Shown: one piece after another, positions 7,619 to 19,716 of the stretch
How positions within the stretch are numbered: position 1 is the stretch's first letter
Layout: each line of letters opens with the position of its first letter
Source: Lacticaseibacillus pantheris DSM 15945 = JCM 12539 = NBRC 106106
Lineage (GTDB): Bacteria > Bacillota > Bacilli > Lactobacillales > Lactobacillaceae
Assembly: GCF_001311175.1 (NCBI RefSeq)
Contig: NZ_BBAI01000015.1
Span: 1-53,519 of the forward strand
Direction of reading: 5' to 3'
Length of the DNA stretch: 53,519 bases
Notes under the pieces: generated by a model
The model's database searches: none
Told to the model about the DNA's origin: nothing
Seen by the model: the letters and a program-made list of their open reading frames with translations, nothing else
Program-made: the position numbers and the translations under genes

Positions 7619-10600
7619 CTAGTACAGACCCTCGCCATCGTCGTCTTCACGACGTTTGCGACTAGCAAAGGCGTAAGCATGGAAGCAGCCGCTGCGGTTA
7701 ATCCAAGACCCAGAACAACAAATTCATTGTCCGAATCATCACCGGTTTGTGGCAGTGTCCGGGCCGCAACTGCGTTGCCAGTCATAGCTCCAGAGGCAAC
7801 CACGCGTCCGGCAGAGGTCATGGTGCTGGTCGTAGTGGTGTTACCGCCATTACCATTGTTGTTACCGTTGTAGGCCAGACCGACCGTCGTTGCACCGTCA
7901 GTACCGTTGTTGTTACCGCCGTTACCACCAAAGTTCCCGGTGTTTGGCAGCGTGCCACGTGGCGAACCACCATCGGTACCAGTCTTGCTACCACCGTTAC
8001 CGCCGTTGTCGGTCGTCGTAGTTGTGTGATCACCACCGTTACCACCATTGTCGGTTGTAGTAGTGGTGTGATCGCCACCGTTGCCGCCGTTATCGGTTGT
8101 GGTAGTTGTGTGATCACCGCCGTTACCGCCGTTGTCAGTTGTAGTAGTGGTGTGGTCACCGCCATTGCCACCATTGTCGGTCGTGTTATTGTTGCCGCCA
8201 TCTACGCCGCCGTTGTTGTCAGTGTCTGGCGCCCCATTGTTGTCACCATCAGTACCGTTGTTGCCATCGGCACCGTTACTACCGTCGGTACCATTGCTGC
8301 CACCACCATTATTGTTGGTTTGAGTGTTATTGCCGTTCGTGGCATTACCACCGTCACCGCCTTCATTAGTGATCGTCGTGCCAGTACCTTTATCCGAACC
8401 ACCACCGTTGTCAGTAGTGTTGGTGGTCTTTGAGCCTCCGGTCGTAGTCGTGTTAGTATCACCCGATGCACCATCAGAACCCTTGTTGCCATCATCGCCA
8501 TCAGTATTGATGTTGATGTTGCCACCGTTGTTCGAATTATTGTTGTTATTGTTATTGTTGTTGTTGATATTGATGTCAGGTGTATTACCAGAGGCACCGT
8601 CAGAACCGTTGCTACCATCCGAGCCGTTGGAACCGGCTGGGATCGTCAAGGTCTTGCCGTCACCGAAGACTAGGACAATACTGCCATCACCGTTCTTAGT
8701 TTCAGAAACGATTTCAGCGTCCTTGCCGTCGTCACCCTTGTCACCTTTATCGCCTTTATCACCCTTAGCAACCGTAACCTTGGTGCCGTCACCGAAGACG
8801 AGTACCGTGTTGCCGTCTTGGTCAGTGTAATGATCGGTAACCTTAGCATCCTTACCATCAGCGCCGTCCTTGCCATCATTGCCTTTAGCAACCTTGACCT
8901 TGGAACCATCGCTGAAGACGATGACCGTGTTGCCATCCTCATCGGTATAATGGTCGGTGATTGTGGCATCTTTACCGTCGTCACCCTTGTCACCTTTATC
9001 ACCCTTGGCAACCTTAACTTCAGTGCCATCAGCGAAGACAAGTACCGTGTTGCCGTCCTCGTCAGTGTAATGATCAGTAATTTTGGCGTCTTGACCATTG
9101 TCGCCTTATCGCCTTTGTCACCTTTGACCCGAATGGTCTTATCAGTTTGACCATCGATATGAATCGTGATGGTGCCATCACCATTATCAGTGACTTCTGG
9201 CGTCTTACCATCGTTCCCATCTTTACCGTTGTGCACCGTGATGACCTGTGTTGGGTCTTCAGAGCCTGGTGTCGTGATAGTGATGATGGTGCCAATGGTT
9301 TTACCATCAGAATCAACATCTGGCGTAGTGGAGATAATCGGCGTCTTGCCGTCCACGCCGTCTTTACCGTTGTGCACAGTACCGACTGTCTTACCATCAA
9401 TGGTGATGGTGTAACCCGTAGTCTTGCCATTTTCATCAGTGATTGGCGTGAATTCAGGTGTCTTACCATCGGTACCGTTCTTAATTTCACCGGCTGGTTT
9501 GCCATCAATTGTAATAGCGTAACCAGTAACGTTACCGTTACCGTCCGTGACTGGTGTAATAGCTGGTGAGGTGCCGTCCACGCCATCTTTACCGTCCTTG
9601 CCGTCGATCCCATTCAGCACCGTACCGGAAGGCTTACCATCAATAAGGATGGTGTAACCGATGACCTTGCCACTAGGATCTTTAACTTCAGTAGTAGTGA
9701 CGGTTGAACCGTCCTTACCATCGGTACCGTTCTTGACCTCGCCCATGTCCACACCATTCAGTGTGATCGTGTAGCCAGTCGTGTTCCCGTTGCCGTCAGT
9801 TTCAGGCGTAATGACTGGTGTAGCACCGTCCTTACCGTCTTTGCCGTCCTTACCGTTCATCACGGTGATAGGGTTCTGGCCGTCAATTGTCAACGTGTAG
9901 CCGAGCACCGTACCGTCAGTATCAGTAATTGGGGTAATGGTTGGCGTTTTACCGTCAACACCATCTTTACCGTCCTTACCATCTTTGACAGTGGCAACTG
10001 GCTTACCATCAATGGTTAGGGTGTAGGTGCCATCACCGTTATCAGTGACTTCAGGTGTTTTACCATCGACACCATCTTTGCCGTCCTTACCATTAGCCAC
10101 ATTGATGACCTGTGGTGCTTGGCTAGAACCTGGAGTCGTGATAACTAGGGTAGTACCAATTACATTGCCTTCACCATCAACCTCAGGTGTCGTTGTGATA
10201 ATTGGTGTTACACCATCTTTACCATCAACACCGTCCTTACCATCGGTACCGTTCTTAACGGTTCCCAGTATCTTGCCATCAATACTGATGGTGTAACCAG
10301 TGATATTGCCGTTGCCATCAGTGGTTGGGGTAACTTCAGGCGTTTTACCGTCGGCACCATCAACACCGTTCTTAATTTCACCGGTCTTTACACCGTTCAG
10401 GGTAATGACGTAACCAGTAACGTGTCCATCGGCGTCAGTTTCAGGCGTAATGACTGGCGAAACACCGTCAACGCCATCCTTACCATCGACACCGTCTTTC
10501 CCGTTCAAGCCGTTGTAGACTGTCCCGGAAGGCTTGCCATCAATTAACAGCGTGTAACCAATAACGTTACCACTAGGATCCTTGGCTTCCTCGGTAGTGA

Positions 10601-13600
10601 TGACTGAGCCGTCCTTACCATCGGCACCATTCGTCCCGTTCTTGACTTCACCCATGTCCACACCGTTCAGCGTGATTGTGTAGCCCGTCACGTGACCGTC
10701 ACCGTCAGTTTCTGGAGTTATAACTGGTGTTGCGCCGTTTTTACCATCCTTGCCGTCGGTCCCATCCTTACCGTTCATCACAGTAACAGGAGTTTGACCG
10801 TCAATCGTCATGGTGTAACCAAGAATCGTCCCATCAGTGCCAGTTAGCGGCGTGATGGTTGGCGTCTTACCGTCAACACCATCTTTACCGTCCTTACCAT
10901 TTTTGACAGTGGCAACTGGCTTGCCATCAATCGTCAGGGTAAAGGTACCATCGCCGTTGTCAGTAACTTCTGGCGTTTTACCATCAACACCGTTAGTGAC
11001 GTTGATGACTTGTGGATCCTTATTGGAACCTGGTGTGGTAATTGTGATCTTAGTGCCAGTAACGTTGCCATCACCATCGGTCGTTGGCGCAGTGGTAATG
11101 ACCGGCGTAATGCCATCCTTACCATCAACGCCATTCTTAATGGTGACACCTGGCTTACCATCGATTGTGATGGTGTAGCCAGTAACATTGCCGTCACCGT
11201 CAGTAGTAGGTGTGATTTCAGGTGTCTTACCATCGACGCCATCCTTACCATTCTTAATTTCACCGGTTTCAACGCCGTTCATGGTAATCATGTAGCCGAT
11301 AACGTTGCCGTCGTCGTCTTTTTCTGGTGTGATGACTGGTGAAACGCCGTCGATACCATTCTTACCGTCAGTGCCATTTTTACCATCGGCGCCGTTGAGC
11401 ACTGTGCCGGAATCCTTACCGTCAATGAGTAGCGTGTAACCAATGACTTTACCACTAGGATCCTTGACTGTTTCGGTCGTGACAACAGAGCCATTAGTGC
11501 CGTTAATGCCGTCTTTACCATCCTTAACCGTGGCAACTGGTGTGCCGTCAATTGTGAAGGTGTAGGTACCATTACCGTTGTCAGTGACCTTTGGTGTCTT
11601 ACCATCGACACCGTCAGTACCATTAGTAACATTAACCACTTGTGGATCCTTCTCGGAGCCTGGCGTTGTGATAGTCAGTGTTGTGCCGATGACCTTACCG
11701 TCACCGTCCAACGTTGGTGTTGTGGTAATAATAGGCGTTGTGCCGTTGGTACCATTCGTTCCGTTAGTCCCATTGGTTCCGTTGATACCGTCCTTACCGT
11801 TCAATACGGTAACCGGAGTCTGGCCGTCAATTGTCAGCGTGTAGCCAAGAACTTTACCATCAGTACCGTTCAACGGCGTAATGGTTGGGGTCTTACCGTC
11901 AACACCATTCTTCACCGTGCCTACAGGCTTGCCGTCAATATAAAAGGTGAAGGTGCCATCGCCGTTGTCCTTAACGGTTGGGGTCTTACCATCTTGACCA
12001 TTCAGGACGTCAAATGTTTCTGGATCCTTACCAGAGCCTGGCGTTGTGATCGTAATCGTAGTACCAATGACGTTACCGTCACCATCGAGTTTATCTGTCG
12101 GTGTAATAACTGGCGTGACACCGTCTTTACCATCATCAACAATCTGGGTATGGATTGAACCATCAGCACCACTAATTGTGACGATGAGCGTGTGCTTGTT
12201 GCCATCATTGTCGGTGTACTTCCGCGTTTGGATCGTATCGCCGTTAGTTCCGTTGGTACCGTCTTTCCCGTCATCGACAATCTGGGTGTGAATTGAACCA
12301 TCTTTACCACTAATTGTCACAATGGCAGTGTGTTCATTACCATTGTTATCGGTATACTTCCGCGTTTGGATTGTATCGCCGTTGGTTCCGTTAGTACCAT
12401 CCTTACCGTCGTCAATAATCTGCGTGTGGATTGAACCATCCGTGCCGCTAATTGTGACGATGAGGGTGTGTTCGTTACCATCGTTGTCAGTATACTTGCG
12501 GGTTTGAATCGTATCGCCATTAGTACCATTGATACCGTTGATGCCATCAGTCCCGTTCTTAACCTCACCAACGGGCTTGCCATCAAGCATAATGATGTAA
12601 CCAGTAACCTTACCGTCTTTATCCGTTTGTTCTTGTAGCGTCGGCGTCTTACCATCAGGAATATCAACCACTTGATCAGTTGACTTCGTGCCGTCATCAC
12701 TATATTGACGAATGGTCAGTTGCGTCCCGGTCGTGCCGTCTGCGTTCGTATATTTAACCGCATTAACGACTGGGCTCTTACCATCTTTACCCTTCAATGA
12801 TTGTAAGAAGTCGACTTCAGTTCCTTGGTGAGTCTTATGCCAAACATCGTAAGCTGATTCGCCAGCCTTTGGTTCAGCATCAAAGATCAACCAAACGTCT
12901 TGTCCGGTTGTGCCGAATTCGGCGTCAACACCAGTATCATCGGCAATACCATTGACCATGTAACCGTAGTTGTCATCAATACCCACAAAGTGTAGCTTCG
13001 ACGTGTTAAGTGCGCCATCGGCATCATCTAATTCGTTACCATCCAAATCAGTAACTGCAGTCGTACCGTCACCATACTTCGTAAAGTTATCTATATCATT
13101 GTCTAGGTCTGGTACATAATCGTAACCGTAGTCGCCAGTGATCATATCATCCTTTTGTAACTTAACGCCAGTTGCACCCTGGTAGACGTAGTGAACGTTG
13201 ACTGTTCCAGTCATCTTATCGTAGTTGAAGTTTCGCTTGATCGTGTCGTTTGCTTCAGTAACCGTGACGTCAGCATTGTCATTGGTTGCTGCTGCATCAT
13301 CAACCTGGGTTGTGGCCTTAACTGTGTAGCCAGTAGGGGTCTTATCCTCAGCCGAACCAACAGTTACCGATGTGTCACCTGTCGTTGCGACACCGTTTTC
13401 GTTAGTTGTCCAAGCTGTGTAGTCATAACTATCATCCTTAGATGGATCAGCATCGTTAGACTTAAGCGTTGCTGTCCGATAGAAACTTGCGACGGTCTTT
13501 GTTGAGGTGGTACCAACAGGATCACCGTAAGTATCAGTTTCAGTGACCTTGTGCGTTAATTCCAGGTTGTTCGGGTTGTTCGTTGGTGTGTAGGTAACTG

Positions 13601-16600
13601 GTGTTTGCTGAATTGTCCGTACAACTTCAGTATTGTTATCAGTACCTTCCAACGTAACGTCGGTATTGGTTGTGCCTTTTTGTGTGCCATCAACATCAGT
13701 GCGGAGGTACTTAGAAGTGAATCCTTCTGGACTTGCTAAATAGCCAGGGTTCAGCGCTTCAATGACACCTTCCTTATCAGCATCTGATTGTGAAACACCA
13801 CTAGGTTGAGTTGTCCAATCAGTATAATTCCAATCGTTGCTTCCATCTTCTTTGGCTGTTGCTGTACGGTAGAAGGTTACATTATCAATATCCTTAATGG
13901 AACTAATCGTGGCGCCACTAGCATCTACGTAGTTGACCGTTTCAGTAACCATCTTCTTGAGATCAGTATCGCTAGGGTTAGTTACTGGAGTTCGATTATT
14001 AGGTGTATACGTGATGGTTTCGGTGTTATCTGTAGGAATACCATTGTCGTCAGTTGTGCTAATAGCTGGAATGTTTGGTTTATCCGGCGTTGCGTTTTCG
14101 ATAGTAGGTGCGGTAACCGCATCAAATTCTTCCTGATTATTCGTGTTTGTATAAGTGACTTGCTGCAGGACTGTACCATCTTTTTTTGGTATAAGTATCT
14201 TGCCCGGCAGCCTTTAATACTTCGTCCGTTTGAATAGTAAACGGTACACTAGTTGTGGTCGATTTTGAGGCCGGTGATCCATCAGCATAAACATAATTAA
14301 TGGTCTGAGTTGCATTTGCTTCGCCTGGTGTAATCTTGTGAGTTAACTGAATTGTGTATGTGGCACCCGCTTCAGTGTTTCTGATCAATTCAAACCGTCC
14401 ATCGGATTCCCCCTGTTCGACAGTACCATCCGGATAGGTCTCACTCATCTTGCTTGAATCGAAGTTGTAGTTTTTAAAAAGTGCACTTGAAACACCCATC
14501 TCGGGTGCAAGTGATCCATCATCATTAACAACATTGCCGGTAGTTGTTCCATACACTGCGTGGGGATTACCTGGATCAACCATCACTTTGACCTGAATAA
14601 TTTTTCGATTGTCTTCATCCTCATCAACGTAGTTAACCATATAAGAATCAGCTACTGGCGTTTCAATGTTTTTTTGTAATCGTGTAAGTCAAGGTGGGCG
14701 TTTTGGTCAATGACTTGGCTGTTTTATAGTCCAGAGCAATTTTAGCTGTTCCATCATCATTAACATCGTAAAACCCTTCTTTTTGATTGGTGTCATCAAC
14801 AGGAGTTGCTTGAGTATCAACTAATTTATACGTAGTTGTACCGTCACCTTTAAGTGCTGTAGTCAAAGCATCACTGACGTTAATATCCTTTTCTGCTAAA
14901 TCATCTTGACTATCATCTTGAAAGTCAGCTGCTGTAGCGCTTAGTTCATTCAGCCCGGTGTTGTTCAATTTACCACCTTCAACTGAAACGTCAGTTGTGA
15001 AAACTATTGATGCCGGATCGTCAGCAGCCACGGTGTTTCCATCTTTATCAGTGGGGTTCCCATCAGCATCAACACGCTGAATCTGAACCTTAGCACTAGC
15101 AGCGAAGTCTACGCCGGTAGAATTAATTGGAGCATCAAGTGTTTTATAGGTTGCTGTGGTTTGATTTGAGGTTAAGTCATCAGTAAATCCATTAGTAGAG
15201 GCATACAGGCCAGCAGAATTCCCAGGTGCAGCGCCATCTGATCCTTGAACCTGATTATTTAAACCATTATCCGCTGCAAAGGCCAAAGCTCGAATAATTG
15301 CGGTTGTCTCCTCGGGTGTTAGTTCATATCCGTAAACTGCACTTCCGCCCGCTTTTACCGCATCCGCGGCTATTGTTGTCAATGGCTTTAATGAAGCTGA
15401 ATCAACTGGAATGTATTCCCCGTTACTGGCTATTTTTAGAGTTCCGTCGTCATTCTTCTCAAATGTGTTGTTGTTGGCCTGAACAACCATTTTTGAGCCC
15501 AAGTAAAAACGGGTAAATGCTTCACCCTTCATCATTAATACGACAATTTTGGAATCGGGATACACTTTCATAAGTGTACTATTTGCACCATTGTATTGAA
15601 CGTGACTGAAAAAGACGCCGACCTGGGCCTGACTCAAATCACTGGTTACTTGCCCATTTTCTTGGCCTACTTTTGATCTAACAGAAAACCAATTAGTTAA
15701 TTCTGTTAGATCGGTAGGATCATCTGCTTGTTCTTCAAAAACGTAATTACCATCAGCATCAACCCCAAGATCAGTGTAGGTAACGCCTCCTGTGGATTCT
15801 GGAAGCCCAGGTTTTACGGCCTTAGCATCAACCCGTGCATAACTGGCCTGCAAACCATTAGAATTGGCATATGACGTAACTAAAGCTTTATCGGTACTTG
15901 AAAGATCGTCACCACTATAGTCAGTGAGAGTGATTTGATTGCCATCAAGTGTCGCTTTAGCATCAGTCAATCCGATAGCTTTAGTTAAATCTTGAATATC
16001 AGCTGAAGCTAATGAAGTAGATGATTTTGCCGAATCGACATTTTCGTGAGTTTCTGTGTTTTTTTGTTATTGCATTATTTTGACTACTGAGGACATCAGA
16101 GTCAGTATTATTCGGTTGCGTTGCGTTAGCCATCGGCTGAGCACTATCATTATCATCAGATGTTGTTGCAGACTTAACTGTATCTGATGCAGAGGCAACA
16201 CTTGATTGAGCTGCGCTGCTTGCAACAGGCTTAGCGTTAGTTGTATCTACCGGTGCAGACTGCGGTGCATTAGAGGCAGCACTGGACTGTGTTTGTGGAC
16301 TCGTTGCTTGCGAGTCGGTTTTTGACGAACTGGCACTTGACGGTGCAGCACTACCCTTGTTAGTAGTGGCTGTTTGCGTGTCATCTGCTGCACTATTGCT
16401 TTGACTAAGTACTACATTTTTCTTCTGCAGACTTGCAGAAGATGTCGTATCATCGCTGGTTTGTACAGCGGCCCCGGAATCATCAACTGTGTCGGCTTTA
16501 ACGACATTACCATCGCTCAAGGTGAATCCCAGCCCCGTAAGACTTGCTACAACAGCCCCGGCGATCAGCCATTGCTTTCCGGATTTGTAAAGCTTGAAAT

Positions 16601-16665
16601 GTTTTTTTTCGATCGACCATGTCTCCGACTAATTTGTCATGAGCATGTATAACCTGTTTTGACAT
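7619..16665 (-). CDS. Giant LPxTG-anchored adhesin with collagen-like linkers and modular superrepeat, frame interrupted
   Basis: About 3000 residues when six single-base shifts are corrected (T8 at 16602, T7 at 16059, 14669 and 14181, and single missing bases near 9105 and 7650). Order of parts: KxYKxGKxW signal (KLYKSGKQW, about residues 24-32); Ser/Thr/Ala-rich stretch; a large N-terminal domain; MucBP/Mub-like units (TINYVYADG, TETVNYVDASG); three 44-residue units; 24 beta-type modules of about 30 residues joined by GKDGKDGVDG collagen-like linkers; GDKGDKG units; Asn/Gly/Thr-rich stalk; and the sorting signal LPQTG at 7741-7755 with a hydrophobic helix. In the corrected frame the tail is RREDDDGEGLY. 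Start 16665 follows AGGAGG. It should be covalently attached to peptidoglycan by sortase and act as a long stalked adhesin, perhaps mucus- or cell-binding. Confidence 0.85.
7985..8190 (-). repeat. Tandem 42-bp repeat coding for Thr/Asn/Gly stalk
   Basis: About four to five copies of a 42-bp unit encode GDHTTTTTDNGGNG. Within the adhesin this forms a low-complexity wall-spanning stalk just before the sorting signal. Third-position differences between copies show some divergence. Threonine-rich tracts of this type are typical O-glycosylation substrates. Confidence 0.85.
9130..12125 (-). repeat. Seven-module higher-order superrepeat in adhesin
   Basis: Twenty-four beta-type modules of about 30 residues follow a cyclic order, written A to G by their openings: KTPEVTDNGDGT, KTPTITPxxGTDG, ATPVITPETDG, SVxTTExxKDPSG, VSPVITPE, KTPEVTPTTDG, VTPIITTTP...TPGS. 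From N- to C-terminus the order is G A B, G A D E F, G A B C D E F, G A B C D E F, G A. Full cycles are about 290 residues (about 870 bp). Early cycles lack blocks CDEF and BC. Copies are joined by GxY-like linkers (GKDGKDGVDG). Confidence 0.85.
12130..12545 (-). repeat. Three near-identical 44-residue repeats in adhesin
   Basis: Three copies (about 132 bp each) code for units containing DTIQTRKYTDNDGNEHT, then IVTISG, DGSIHTQI and a DDGKDGTNG linker. They directly precede the superrepeat on the protein. High similarity implies recent duplication and potential for copy-number change. Confidence 0.82.
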
Positions 16666-16737
16666 ATCTTCTCCTCCTAAAAACCCTGTTGAATTTAGGA
16701 GCACTACCAAGCATTAAAAGTCGATTGCAGAAATGTA

Positions 16738-16743
16738 ATTATA
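16738..16743 (-). promoter_or_regulatory. Outward -10 element at left inversion site, facing giant adhesin
   Basis: A perfect TATAAT on the minus strand lies 4 bases outside the palindromic core of the left crossover site and 72 bases before the adhesin ATG. The palindrome occupies the position of a -35 element but does not match TTGACA, so transcription may need an activator. The right site has the same arrangement, which makes chance less likely. Confidence 0.5.
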
Positions 16744-16747
16744 CAAG

Positions 16748-16776
16748 TTTTCTAAGTGTACTTAGAAAACCGAAAT
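16748..16776 (+). repeat. Left crossover site of putative invertible segment
   Basis: The core is TTTTCTAAGT, a central GT (16758-16759), then ACTTAGAAAA: two perfect 10-bp half-sites around a non-palindromic dinucleotide. With the adjoining CCGAAAT the 29 bases occur exactly once more, inverted, at 21487-21515. A short dyad with an asymmetric 2-bp centre is the known layout of Hin/Gin-type serine invertase sites. It lies 39 bp before the recombinase gene and 82 bp before the adhesin ATG. Confidence 0.8.
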
Positions 16777-16814
16777 GATGTAGCCTGAATAATATATATT
16801 TAGGAGGTTACATA

Positions 16815-17416
16815 ATGAGGTACGGGTACGCGCGAGTTAGTAGTAGAGATCAAAATCTTGAACGTCAATTGGTTAGGCTACATGATGCAGAGGTAGACTG
16901 TATTTTTATGGAAAAGGTTTCGGGTGTTGAACAGGATCGCCCAAAACTAGCGGCGGCAATGGCGCATCTCAAAGAAGGCGATGAACTAGTTGTAATCAGC
17001 CTAGACCGCCTTAGTCGCGACACTGAGCAGCTGTCACAACTAATGCTTAGAATATCTGTAAAGCGAGCCAAATTAGTGGTTCTGGACATGCCACGGTTTG
17101 AGGAGGTGTCAAACATTAATACTCGTCATCTACTAGAGGATATAATCGTGTCTTTGAAGACGTATTTTGCTGCTGAAGAACGCGCTCAGATCAAAGAACG
17201 TCAGCGACAAGGAATTGAACTGGCAAAAAAAAGCGGGGTGCCTTCCACGGTGGTCAGAAACTCTACACGGCTGACAGCGAGGATCCAGAACGCAGGCATA
17301 AATACCTTCAAATTCAACAAATGGTGACCAACCATGAACGTCTTACGGATATTATGCATGCGACTGGTTGTAGTAATACGTTAGTTTACCGGGTTAAACA
17401 CGAACTAGAAGCATAG
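16815..17416 (+). CDS. Serine recombinase (resolvase/DNA invertase family), frame interrupted
   Basis: About 200 residues after correcting one shift near 17245. The N-terminal catalytic domain has GYARVSSRDQN (nucleophilic serine at residue 9), the active-site arginine cluster LDRLSRD at about 66-72, and the long E-helix FAAEERAQIKERQRQGIELAKK. After the shift the frame continues GGQKLYTADSEDPE and a C-terminal helix-turn-helix (LTDIMHATGCSNTLVYRVKHEL), stop at 17414-17416. A strong AGGAGG site precedes the ATG. Its promoter region overlaps the left crossover site, and its likely substrates are the inverted pair at 16748 and 21487. It is the only recombinase in the window. Inversion rather than resolution is inferred from site orientation. 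Confidence 0.82.
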
Positions 17417-17420
17417 CAAA

Positions 17421-17461
17421 AGAACCATTCAGCCAACAAGTCCATGTCGCTGAATGGTTCT
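17421..17461. terminator. Shared bidirectional terminator
   Basis: A 13-bp perfect stem (AGAACCATTCAGC / GCTGAATGGTTCT) lies between the convergent recombinase and MucBP genes. It overlaps the MucBP stop codon by two bases and is followed on the minus strand by TTTT. It would stop transcription from either side inside the invertible segment. Confidence 0.85.
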
Positions 17462-19686
17462 AATTATTTCGGATGCCAAAATTGATGGTTCCGGAAAGGC
17501 TGATAAAGAATTTACCCAATTCTGATATGTCCGGTTCATCATTCCCGCCACCTCGACCAGATGATGCGAGGATAGCGTCAATTTCCTTGTCAAATATGAC
17601 TGGTTCATTGTGATCTTGCTTCTTCGTACGGTTAGTCCGTCGTTTGTGTCCGTCATGGTTATGATGACTGCTTGCATTAGTAATCGGTTCAGACTGCTTA
17701 GTATGCTTTCTGGTGGTGTCAGACGTTCGTGGTGTTTGTCCCACACCAGCATCATCTTTCGTCAATCTCTGTTGCTCTAGCACTACTTGGTAAGTTATTG
17801 GTACATTGGTAAAGTAGGCTGCAGTGAAACGCATAGTGTCATCACGGACAATATAGTAACCCTCGCGTTGAAGACTAACTATTTGTTTGTAGGTATCGAA
17901 AATTATTCGTTCTCCAATTTTACCGGTTAAAATTTCTGTACCTAAAGTCCTACCCGTCGCGCCATCAACATACATAATCGTGGCTGTTGACAGATGTCCC
18001 TTTGAACGCATGGTCGTGTTTGACTCCGTAAGTTGCTTTTGTGAATTAGCAGCACCGTGGCTCGGGATAATTGGGAATGCAGTGGTCAAATGATCACGGT
18101 TGTTGTTAACTACGGACGATTTCGTTGTAATTGATTCTATTGCAACCGATAATGGAGTTCCGCTTGTAGTAAGAGTGTACGCAATGTGAGTTTGGTTATT
18201 GTTAACTAACCTGTATCCTGATGGTACAACAAGGTTGTATGATCCAGAATCACCTGTCAGTCCATTGATAGTATCTGTTTTTATAGTTTTTCCATTTTCA
18301 TCAACGTAATCAATTTTCTGCGTTACTGGCTTTTTATTCGATGTCTGGTTAACTTGTATATTAATTGGCTTATTTGAGCTCGATAAAGTGTATGGAACAG
18401 TTTTATTCTGTCCTTTTGCCAAATCATATCCATTTGGAGTACTGGTAGTATAGGTGCCTTGTTCGCCAACGTTGCCTTTTACTGTATCGGTTTTAACCAA
18501 GACACCATTAGTATTAGTATAGTTAATTGTTAACGACGTAGCCTGAGGCTGCACAACTTTCTTGAGTTTGATAGTCAACTGATTAGTTGAGTTGGCTAGT
18601 GTGTAGGAGCTAGCCTGACTCTGACCATCAGCTAAGGCATAACCAGTAGGTGCTTTGGCAGCGTAGCTTCCCTTATCACCAATATTTCCGCTTACTGTAT
18701 CTGTCTTAACAGTTTTGCCCTGGTCATCCACATATTTAATAGCCAGAGTCGCTTTGGCCGGTGCAGCTGGTGTAAGACTAATCTTCCTGTGTCAGATGTG
18801 TCAGCAGTATAGTACAAACCACCAGAAGTCAGTGCCTTCTGATTAATCGTATTAAGAGCCGTATTAACTTTTTCTACTCCAGAGTTGCTAAGGGAATAAG
18901 TGTACTCTTTTGGATCAGTTCCATCCTGAGCAACAGTAATATCACTACTGCCTAAGAACACGCTCCCAATTTTTTTGATTATTGGCATCAATAATTGTTC
19001 CCGTCTGATCTTTAAAATGGGTACTTGCCTTTTGATCATCTTCCGTATCCGCCACTGTTGGTAATTGGATAGACGCAGTACTAGACATGGTTTTAATATT
19101 AAGAGTTGTTAGATACGATGTCTTTGTGGAGCCATTAGTAATATTGATGTGTAGCTTGCCTTGACTAGTTTGTGCAGCATCAAATCCAGCCTGAATAACT
19201 GAGCTTGGCAAGCACAATGCATAGTACGAGTTACCACCAACATTAACTTGTGTAAAGCGTCCACTAGTAATTACAGCGCTATTACTAGTGTTGGTAATAG
19301 TGTATGTTGCACCACTTAAATCTTCGCCGGTATTATAAATAGAAATGAACTGACTGGATTCACTGTATATAACGCTACCATTCACGTTTTTAACATTCGT
19401 AACAAAAGAACTATTAGAACTGTTACCATTAATTTGGACCACACTATCATCTGTGGATTGAAAAGCATAATCCCCTGTGCCTAACTCAATTTTTGAGGTA
19501 TCAAATTGATCGGAGCTATTTTGATTTTCATTGTCATTTTGGATTGTGGTGCTGGCAATAACAGTAGAAAAGCTAAAATTATTTGAAAAAAAACATAGTA
19601 GTGGCAACAATCACTCCCAATGCTGTTCCCACACCATAAAAAGCAGCTGATGAACGTTGATTTGTAGGTTTGCTTGGTGAATTCAT
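17460..19686 (-). CDS. MucBP-repeat surface protein inside invertible segment, frame interrupted
   Basis: About 740 residues after correction of shifts at A8 (19586-19593) and near 18975 and 18785. The N-terminus has a short cytoplasmic part and one hydrophobic segment (FYGVGTALGVIVATTMFF), then a beta-rich domain of about 270 residues. Three MucBP-type repeats follow with the pattern YVDDQGKTVKTDTVSGNIGDKG, GY.LA.GQ, YTL, then a fourth divergent unit (IMYVDGATGRTLGTEILTG). The tail is Lys/Arg/His/Asn-rich and ends NFGIRNN. I see no LPxTG motif in any frame, so it may stay anchored by its N-terminal helix or be released. MucBP domains are linked to mucin binding. It starts 31 bases after the Mga-like gene and is probably its operon partner. 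Confidence 0.75.
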
Positions 19687-19716
19687 ACGAAACGCCTTCT
19701 TTCCGAATAGTTAATA

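Noticed and set aside
7985-8190. Regular 42-bp repeats resembling a CRISPR array
   Set aside because: There are no unique spacers, the repeats are in phase with the adhesin reading frame, and no cas gene is present.
7747-8433. Long plus-strand open frames opposite the adhesin (also 8324-8830, 11640-12158)
   Set aside because: They are mirror frames of a Gly/Asn/Asp-rich repetitive gene: Val/Thr- or Pro/Leu/Ser-rich low-complexity products with no ribosome binding sites.
16815-17416. Serine recombinase as a transposon resolvase
   Set aside because: No transposase or transposon ends are nearby, and the matching sites are inverted, not direct; invertase is the better fit.
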